Notes under the pieces: generated by a model
What the model was told of the DNA's origin: nothing
Databases searched by the model: none
What the model saw: the letters and a program-made list of their open reading frames with translations, nothing else
Assembly (NCBI GenBank): GCA_947175295.1
Contig: CAMWMK010000018.1
Location: forward strand, 1 to 49,605
Source: an uncultured Porphyromonadaceae bacterium
GTDB taxonomy: Bacteria > Bacteroidota > Bacteroidia > Bacteroidales > Muribaculaceae
Reading direction: 5' to 3'
DNA length: 49,605 nucleotides
In this document: one piece after another, positions 8,154 to 13,455 of the stretch
Numbering within the stretch: the first letter of the stretch is position 1
Layout of the letters: each line of letters starts with the position of its first letter
Translations under genes and position numbers: made by a program

Positions 8154-10016
8154 TTAATGTAAGATCACTTTCTTGGTGATTCCGTTTGAAGTATGGATTA
8201 TGTATAGTCCGGAGGAAATCGATTGCTCCAAATCGGAATACCTACATGTTCCAACCTTCATGCCGTTCATGTTGTAGACAGTCACAATCTCATCCGGGTC
8301 AATGAGGATGGAGTCTACGCCTGAGTCAGCTTTCACAGTCACAGTAAAGGTGCCGGTGATGGCTGCTGTTTCATTAAAAGTGGCTGTTACTTTGAGCAGG
8401 GTTGTTCCCTCTTTAATGCCTGTGATTTCCATTGTGATTGGATCTACAGTGACTATCTCTGTATTCTCGGATTCGCAGTATATATCCCATTGTGTTGGAT
8501 TGTCGACATCCATAACTTCAAATGATAACGTTTTCGTCTCTCCTTCGGTAAGAAGAAGGTTGGAGGGCATACACTTTATCCAAGGTTCTGAAGTTATTCT
8601 TTCGAAGAATGACCATGGAATAGTTTCCATATATGTGTTGATGGAAACACGTGGCACTATCAGTTGTGCAGTCTGATAACAATCAAAAGCCAGAGGCGAT
8701 ACTTCGTTTTCTTTCAGAGGTTCTTCACGGAATACCCTTATGTATTCGAGAGGACACGATGAGAATGCCATCTCGTCAATAATCTCGACACTCTCCGGAA
8801 TCTCCAATGATGTGAGTGAACTGCCTACAAAAGAATAATGTTCTATGGCCTTAAGTGAAGATGGGAATTCAATTTCTTTCAAGGATTGACACATCATGAA
8901 GGCTCCGCTTCCGATTTTTTTGATGCCGAAAGGGATTAGTACTTTTGTCAATGATGAGCAGTCTGTGAATAAATTTGAGGCAATCTCTTCTATGGAAGAG
9001 GGAAGGTATACCTCTTTCAGTTCACTGCATCCTTGAAATGCACCATATCCGATGTTTTCAATGCCTTCGCTGATCCTGACTACTTCCAGATGCTCTGCTT
9101 CGGAAAATGCATTGGATTGAATTTCTTTGATTCCCTGACCGATATTCAATTCCCTTACGCTGGAAAAGAATTTTGTCTGGGGTAGGATATCCGGCTGTCG
9201 TCCCATATCTACATAATTAAGTCCCGATATGGCGCTCTCATCAAATGATGGATAGTTGGTAGACCACATGGTGCCGAGACCATTCCCTGCGTCTTCTGTT
9301 GTAACAACAGTTCTGTAGAGTCTCAAGGGGTATTCGGATTCCTTGATAAGGATGTTGCTGATCGACTGTTGCATGTCGATAAATGTATTTACTCCTAATG
9401 AAGCGAGGGCAGGTCCGACTACGAGTGTCTTGATGTCTGATTTTTGAAAGACATTGTCTGGCAGAGATTCCATGCCGGAAGGCACATCATCAGGGAAAAG
9501 CTCCACTGTATTGACTCTTATGCCTTCAAAAACCGGATAGTTTTCCCAACGATTATTTACAAGGAAAATTGACTCGAAGGGGCGGTTGATTATAAGGCGA
9601 TCAAGATTCCAGCTGTCTTCTACGAAAGGGTATGGAAGATTGATGTCCCCCTCTCCAGAGTCAAAGATCAGTTCTTTTAGGGCCGGAGTTCCACTGAAAG
9701 GATGTTCGGGTGTCTGACCGAAATCGGAACTATAGAACTCCCTGATTGAGCCTGCGATGGTTAGGCTTTCCAGTTTTGGACAGTCTTGGAATGCATCAAT
9801 CATGATGCGCTCAACGGTTGCTTCTCCTTCGCCATATTTCACAGTGGAGGGAATCACCACGTTGGTGGTTTCATTCGACTCCAGACCGGCGACAGTATGG
9901 CCATAGTCGGTATACCTGATGCCGTCGCATGAGAAGTTTTCTTCTGAAATTTGTTTCGCAAGTCCTGAATGACTGATCGCAGCCAGAAATGCGCATGTAA
10001 GTAATAGGTGTTTCAT
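8154..10016 (-). CDS. BspA-like leucine-rich-repeat surface protein
   Basis: The 620-residue product, taking the ATG at 10016, has a signal peptide MKHLLLTCAFLAAISHSGLA. An upstream in-frame start at 10139 falls inside the structured leader and is rejected. Residues about 55-460 contain BspA/LRR_5-type repeats of about 23 residues (for example NIGYGAFQGCSELKEVYLPS, then KIGSGAFMMCQSLKEIEFPS). A bacterial Ig-like (BIG2) domain follows at about 475-570, with EGETKTLSFEV and ITGIKEGTTLLKVTA. The tail has VYNMNGMKVG and SGLYIIHTSNGITKKVIL, the Bacteroidales sorting-type end. Such proteins are surface adhesins or binding scaffolds. It is preceded by an unusually long structured leader (see 10074-10425) and its own promoter. 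Confidence 0.9.
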   Translation of the reverse strand: MKHLLLTCAFLAAISHSGLAKQISEENFSCDGIRYTDYGHTVAGLESNETTNVVIPSTVKYGEGEATVERIMIDAFQDCPKLESLTIAGSIREFYSSDFGQTPEHPFSGTPALKELIFDSGEGDINLPYPFVEDSWNLDRLIINRPFESIFLVNNRWENYPVFEGIRVNTVELFPDDVPSGMESLPDNVFQKSDIKTLVVGPALASLGVNTFIDMQQSISNILIKESEYPLRLYRTVVTTEDAGNGLGTMWSTNYPSFDESAISGLNYVDMGRQPDILPQTKFFSSVRELNIGQGIKEIQSNAFSEAEHLEVVRISEGIENIGYGAFQGCSELKEVYLPSSIEEIASNLFTDCSSLTKVLIPFGIKKIGSGAFMMCQSLKEIEFPSSLKAIEHYSFVGSSLTSLEIPESVEIIDEMAFSSCPLEYIRVFREEPLKENEVSPLAFDCYQTAQLIVPRVSINTYMETIPWSFFERITSEPWIKCMPSNLLLTEGETKTLSFEVMDVDNPTQWDIYCESENTEIVTVDPITMEITGIKEGTTLLKVTATFNETAAITGTFTVTVKADSGVDSILIDPDEIVTVYNMNGMKVGTCRYSDLEQSISSGLYIIHTSNGITKKVILH

Positions 10017-10073
10017 AAACATACGGTTGCCTCCAAACTCCTGTAACGGCAATCTATCGGTTGATATAAAGTG

Positions 10074-10425
10074 AAAAAGCGTAGGAGTCTGTATCTGTTG
10101 CCGTCCTACAGTCTGAGGCTTCTCGCATTGCCTAACCAAAGTCGGACGGCAACGCAGAAGCCCACGCTAAATATGTATACAATGCTCATAGCTACACTAT
10201 CCCTCACGGGATACTGCGCCAGAAACAGGGTATGACATACCACGGGCATCTACCGTTGCTCGACCCTTGACTTTGGTTTGGAAAGTTTGCGAGACATTTC
10301 AGACTGTCAAGAATCAGCGCGGATAAACGCTTTTATAATATGTAGTTATGGACGTACACAAGGTACGCCGCTACAGATTCCCGCCCACAAAGGCCCCGGA
10401 CCGGGGCTTCTGCGAGTCGGTCTGC
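10074..10425 (-). ncRNA. Candidate structured RNA / riboswitch-like leader of the LRR gene
   Basis: From a consensus promoter at 10431-10461, transcription on the minus strand would produce about 400 ORF-free bases before the LRR gene. Perfect long-range complementarities are: 10404-10414 with 10153-10163 (11 bp), 10269-10278 with 10134-10143 (10 bp), and 10144-10153 with 10097-10106 (10 bp). Local hairpins include TATCCC-GTGA-GGGATA (GNRA loop) and GGCGTAC/GTACGTC. At the 3' end GTAGGA (10109-10104) can pair with TCCTAC (10086-10081) just before GCTTTTT, a terminator-like element sharing bases with the third helix. I see no tRNA-like, RNase P, SRP, tmRNA or cobalamin-riboswitch signature. 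Class and ligand are unknown. Confidence 0.6.
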
Positions 10426-10430
10426 AGACG

Positions 10431-10461
10431 CAAAGTTATAAACTTTTTGCGAAACTGCAAA
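10431..10461 (-). promoter_or_regulatory. Consensus Bacteroidetes promoter of the structured leader
   Basis: On the minus strand TTTG (10458-10461) is followed after exactly 19 bases by TAACTTTG (10431-10438), a perfect match to TTTG-N19-TAnnTTTG. The predicted start site is about 10425. The plus strand around it has no comparable element, which fixes the direction of the RNA. Confidence 0.85.
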
Positions 10462-10595
10462 ATTTTTGATGATAAATTTGGGATTTAAATTTTGAAATGG
10501 TTGTGAACGTCGATGAATGGGTGAGATCTTTTGGATTGGAGTTAGCTTTTGCCGGCTGTGCGGAGGCTGCTACAATATTTCAGGGGATTTTTTGT

Positions 10596-10727
10596 GTTGG
10601 CTATGAAATGTGACAAAAATATTGTGAAGTTGCCTATGAAATGTGACAAAATCGTTGTGAAGTTGGCTATGAATTGTGACAAAAATATTATGCTGTTGCC
10701 TATGAATTATAACAATTATGAATGTTT
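10596..10727 (+). repeat. Four 33-bp tandem repeats upstream of a DUF4143 ATPase
   Basis: Units start at 10596, 10629, 10662 and 10695. Each begins GTTGGCTATGA or GTTGCCTATGA, and the first three contain TGTGACAAAA; the fourth is diverged, and a trace of a fifth (GGTTATGAATTAAAA) lies at about 10745. The period is a multiple of three, and one plus-strand frame reads an 11-residue repeat (LAMKCDKNIVK-like), but no credible gene start precedes it. The array ends about 40 bases before the ATPase start. The 10490-10595 stretch holds a possible decayed copy of the hairpin repeat at about 10550-10575 and nothing else recognised. Confidence 0.85.
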
Positions 10728-10769
10728 AAGCGTTGATATCAGTAGGTTATGAATTAAAATACATAAGAA

Positions 10770-12137
10770 ATGTTCAAACGGCAGATACAGGCATCATTGC
10801 AGCGCTGGGCAGCCTCTCCATTCAGGAAGCCGCTCGTCATCAGAGGTGCACGCCAGACAGGCAAAACCACTGTAGTCAACGAATTTGCAAAAGAATTCGA
10901 AACTTATCTTTACGTCAATCTTGAAAATCCCCATGCAGCCGCGCTTTTTGATGCTTCGAAAGGTATAACTGATTTGCTCTCAGACTTGTTGCTATATTGC
11001 AATAAGGAGAAAAAAGATGGTAGGATTCTGGTATTCATCGACGAGATACAAAACTCCCCGGCGGCTGTTCAGAAATTACGTTATTTCTATGAAGAGTGTC
11101 CTGAAATATTTGTTATAGCAGCCGGGTCGCTGCTCGAACGACTTCTTGCTTCCGGCATCTCTTTCCCTGTGGGGAGAGTGGAATATCTCGCGATGCATCC
11201 ATGTTCGTTCCTTGAGTTTCTTAATGCAATGGGAGAAGAGTCGCTATATGACAGAATCAAGACACGTCCAGCATCGTTAAATGCTTTTCATGACAGATTG
11301 ATGACGCTCCTAAATCGATATGCATTGATCGGGGGAATGCCGGAAGTGGTAGCAAGGTATGCCGCTACAAAAGATGTGGTAGGCTTGTCAAGTGTACTGC
11401 TTAGTCTGATTGAAGGATACCGAGACGATTCTGAGAAGTATGCGTCCTCTAAATCAGAAAAGGAATGCATCCGCACTATCCTCAGGCAAGGCTGGGGTAT
11501 GGCCGGATCCACTATTTCCTTCAGTGGTTTTGGAGGAAGCAATTACGGCTCGCGGGATATGGGCGAAAGCTTTCGGCTTCTTGAAAAGGCCATGCTTCTC
11601 GAACTTGTCTATCCTACCGTCAATACTGGTCTGCCAATAATCACGGAAAGCCGGAAGTCTCCGAAACTACTTTGGCTTGATATCGGGCTGGTAAATTTCG
11701 CGGCAGGAAACCAAAGGGAGGTATTTGGAGCAAAAGACATACTTGATGTGTGGAAAGGTCATCTCGCCGAGCAATTAGTAGGGCAGGAGCTTCTTACTCT
11801 CAGTGATGCTTACGGCTCAGTAAGGGCATTCTGGGTAAGGAATGCAAAAGGATCGGAAGCGGAGGTTGATTTCGTATGCAACATTCAGTCTACCCTCATT
11901 CCAATCGAAGTGAAGGCAGGAGTGAACTCCAAGCTGCGTTCCCTGCATTCATTCGTAGACCAAAGCCATAAGACGCAGAACTCAGCCCCCTGTCGGCTTG
12001 CGGTGAGGATATGGTCGGGCCCGTATTCTTCCGATATGGTTACGACTCCTTCGGGCAATAGTTTTATTCTACTCAATATACCATTCTATCTCATCGGAGC
12101 ACTTGACTTGATATTGGAGCCTTATTTAAATGAATGA
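10770..12137 (+). CDS. AAA family ATPase with C-terminal DUF4143 domain
   Basis: The 455-residue protein belongs to the COG1373-type AAA_14/DUF4143 family, abundant and multicopy in Bacteroidetes. The Walker A motif is RGARQTGKTT (about 25-34), and the Walker B motif is ILVFIDEIQNSP (about 83-94). A sensor-like IAAGSLLE follows, and the alpha-helical middle contains GGMPEVV. The C-terminal DUF4143 region has the PD-(D/E)XK-like signature EAEVDFVC...LIPIEVKAG, suggesting a restriction-endonuclease-like fold. Cellular role is not established for the family. The upstream start region is a tandem array, and no standard promoter is visible. It is only distantly similar to the second copy at 19481-20764, so the two are not a recent duplication. 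A HigA-like pseudogene follows after 62 bases. Confidence 0.88.
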   Translation: MFKRQIQASLQRWAASPFRKPLVIRGARQTGKTTVVNEFAKEFETYLYVNLENPHAAALFDASKGITDLLSDLLLYCNKEKKDGRILVFIDEIQNSPAAVQKLRYFYEECPEIFVIAAGSLLERLLASGISFPVGRVEYLAMHPCSFLEFLNAMGEESLYDRIKTRPASLNAFHDRLMTLLNRYALIGGMPEVVARYAATKDVVGLSSVLLSLIEGYRDDSEKYASSKSEKECIRTILRQGWGMAGSTISFSGFGGSNYGSRDMGESFRLLEKAMLLELVYPTVNTGLPIITESRKSPKLLWLDIGLVNFAAGNQREVFGAKDILDVWKGHLAEQLVGQELLTLSDAYGSVRAFWVRNAKGSEAEVDFVCNIQSTLIPIEVKAGVNSKLRSLHSFVDQSHKTQNSAPCRLAVRIWSGPYSSDMVTTPSGNSFILLNIPFYLIGALDLILEPYLNE

Positions 12138-12199
12138 ATTCCCTATAATGCTAAAGAAGGAAATAGATAGAGCAAAACGATTGATGAAAGAATACTTTA

Positions 12200-12522
12200 A
12201 TGAGAAACAAAATGGATAGTGCAAAAAAAGATGCAATAATGGGTGCACAGACATTCGATCAACTGTTGGATGCGGAGTATGGGCAGATTGGGATGCCTGA
12301 ACGCGATCAATTTGAAATTGATGCAGCGGCTTTCAGTCTTGCTGAGACGTTGAAGGAGGAAAGATTGAAGGCGGGTCTTACTCAGGAACAGTTGGCTGAA
12401 AGAATCGGGACAAAAAAACTTATATTTCACGGTTGGAGAATGGCAAGTCCGATATTCAGTTAAGTACATTGTTCCGTATATTCGAAGGTCTTGGCCGGAA
12501 GATATCATTGACTATAGTTTGA
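12200..12522 (+). pseudogene. XRE/HigA-like antitoxin, frameshifted in an A7 tract
   Basis: The first frame encodes an antitoxin-like N-terminus (FDQLLDAEYGQIG) and the start of an XRE helix-turn-helix (LKEERLKAGLTQEQLAERIG), then runs out of frame and stops at 12463. At the A7 tract 12412-12418 the other frame continues the family sequence perfectly (TYISRLENGKSDIQ, LSTLFRIFEGLGRKISLTIV) to a TGA at 12520-12522. One extra A would restore a protein of about 107 residues typical of HigA antitoxins. The break could be a true mutation, a slippage switch, or a sequencing or assembly error in the homopolymer. No HigB-like toxin gene is present upstream. An ATPase precedes it instead. Confidence 0.8.
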
Positions 12523-12565
12523 GTTGGGATATCTGTAACTGCAGAGGATAATTCTCAAAAACTAT

Positions 12566-12609
12566 ATGCCGCGCGGGGCGGAGGCTGGGAAGCCTCCGTT
12601 CCATGGGCT
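12566..12609. repeat. Dispersed hairpin repeat, copy 2
   Basis: The element runs ATGCCGCGCGGGG, then CGGAGGCTGGGAAGCCTCCG (8-bp stem, 4-base loop), then TTCCATGGGCT. It matches copy 1 across the whole length apart from one base gap and the loop. It lies just before the 23-bp array of the decayed ATPase locus. Confidence 0.8.
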
Positions 12610-12626
12610 ACGCAGAGGGGGTGATG

Positions 12627-12730
12627 CAAGTACGGAAGCGAAAACGCGCCAAGTACGGAAGCGAAAACGCGCCAAGTACGGAAGCGAAAACGCGCCAAGT
12701 GTGGAAGTGAAAATGCGCCAAGTACGGAAA
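12627..12730 (+). repeat. 23-bp tandem array upstream of the ATPase remnant
   Basis: Four full units (12627, 12650, 12673, 12696) and a partial fifth at 12719 make up the array. Three units are identical and contain GTACGGAAGCGAAAACGCGC; the fourth has four or five transitions. The period of 23 equals that of the array at 20850-21148, and both unit types contain CAA, GTAC and an A/G-rich centre. Confidence 0.9.
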
Positions 12731-12776
12731 TGTTAATTGTATTTTATTGTTTATAAGTAAAATAAATTGTGCTTGT

Positions 12777-12965
12777 GAAATCAAATTGGGAGGGGATAGG
12801 CTTATCAATGAAGGGGCCTCAAACCTGATGGAACTTCGCAACCGCATTGACACAACAAAGATGAAAGCTCCTTCATTTGAGATGGTGCTTACAGCAGTCG
12901 GGGACTATGCCTACCAACGCACCGACGGAGTCCTTGTTGTCCCTATAGGATGCCTCAAAGACTGA
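12777..12965 (+). pseudogene. Remnant of a DUF4143 ATPase (C-terminal 62 residues)
   Basis: The frame EIKLGGDRLINEGA...IDTTKMKAPSFEMVLTAVG...VVPIGCLKD closely matches the last 60 or so residues of the intact ATPase at 19481-20764 (EIKLGGDNAIENGV, IDTTRMKAPSFKMVLTAVG, VVPITTLKD). Everything N-terminal of the EIK motif is missing: the ATPase domain and most of DUF4143, about 360 residues. AT-rich sequence joins it directly to the end of the tandem array. An internal deletion that spared the upstream array and the 3' end is the simplest reading. An in-frame start at 12747 could give a 72-residue peptide, but nothing suggests it is functional. Confidence 0.85.
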
Positions 12966-12983
12966 TGGGCTGAATTGACGTTT

Positions 12984-13066
12984 GCCGGCGAGGCGGAGGC
13001 TGGGAAGCCTCCATTCCATGGGCTGCACGGTTTGGGGGCGGAGGCTGGGAAGCCTCCGTTCCATGG
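12984..13066. repeat. Dispersed hairpin repeats, copies 3 and 4 in tandem
   Basis: Copy 3 (12984-13024) and copy 4 (13034-13066) share CGGAGGCTGGGAAGCCTCC followed by RTTCCATGGG. Copy 3 has lost the outermost stem pair. Copy 4 has a shortened left flank and a changed right end. Together with copy 2 they bracket the ATPase remnant on both sides. Confidence 0.8.
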
Positions 13067-13076
13067 GGATATGATT

Positions 13077-13106
13077 AACGCCTCCCGATTGGTGTCGGAA
13101 GGCGTT
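13077..13106. terminator. Hairpin downstream of the 80-residue gene
   Basis: AACGCCTCCC (13077-13086) and GGAAGGCGTT (13097-13106) form a 10-bp stem with one mismatch and a 10-base loop. It lies 32 bases past the stop of the small minus-strand gene. The T-run (TATTTTT) is on the plus-strand side, so it would terminate plus-strand transcription best. It probably separates the two directions. Confidence 0.5.
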
Positions 13107-13138
13107 GGGGTATTTTTGATAATGTCGTTTTCTTTCGA

Positions 13139-13381
13139 TTACTTGCCGAAGAGTCCGCCGAGCATACCGCCGGCTTTTTCCTTGAGATTGTCGATTACGT
13201 TGCCCTTAAGGCTGTCGAGGTTCACGTTGTCGAGAAGGCCGTCGGCGTGAAGCTTGGAGACGATCTCGCTTATGTTGAGGTTCTTCAGATCGATGCCTTT
13301 GAGTGCGCTTGTCACCTTTGCGATGTCGAAGTTATCGCCGAAGTTCTCCTTAAGGTGGGAGATGATTTGCTGGATGTCCAT
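13139..13381 (-). CDS. Small conserved-looking protein, 80 residues
   Basis: The product begins MDIQQIISHLKENFGDNFDI and is made of amphipathic helices. It has two Leu/Ile-rich repeats (LKGIDLKNLNISEIVSKL; LLDNVNLDSLKGNVIDNLK) and a glycine-rich hydrophobic end (AGGMLGGLFGK). No signal peptide is present, so it is cytoplasmic or associates with a membrane through its C-terminus. The codon pattern and composition resemble the neighbouring core genes. It lies 74 bases from the stop of the GH2 gene on the same strand and could be read through from it. Function is unknown. Confidence 0.75.
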   Translation of the reverse strand: MDIQQIISHLKENFGDNFDIAKVTSALKGIDLKNLNISEIVSKLHADGLLDNVNLDSLKGNVIDNLKEKAGGMLGGLFGK

Positions 13382-13455
13382 GGTAGTGTGTTTTTAGAGT
13401 GAATGATTATTGTATTTGGCTTATAAACGCTTAAAGGCATGCGATGGTTCAATCT

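Noticed and set aside
10017..10139. N-terminal extension of the LRR protein to 10139
   Set aside because: The extension has no signal peptide and lies within the paired 3' part of the leader; the ATG at 10016 gives a clean signal peptide.
10278..10469. Short plus-strand frame inside the structured region
   Set aside because: It lies opposite the RNA with long inverted pairs and a minus-strand promoter; there is no promoter or ribosome-binding signal for it.
12130..12219. A 29-residue frame (MNEFPIMLKKEIDRAKRLM...) between the ATPase stop and the antitoxin
   Set aside because: It overlaps both neighbours, has no toxin-like motif, and is too short to separate from chance; it is not a HigB-type toxin.
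12608..12853. Minus-strand 81-residue frame across the 23-bp array
   Set aside because: Its repeated FHFHTWRV-like sequence is just the translated tandem repeat, with no gene context.
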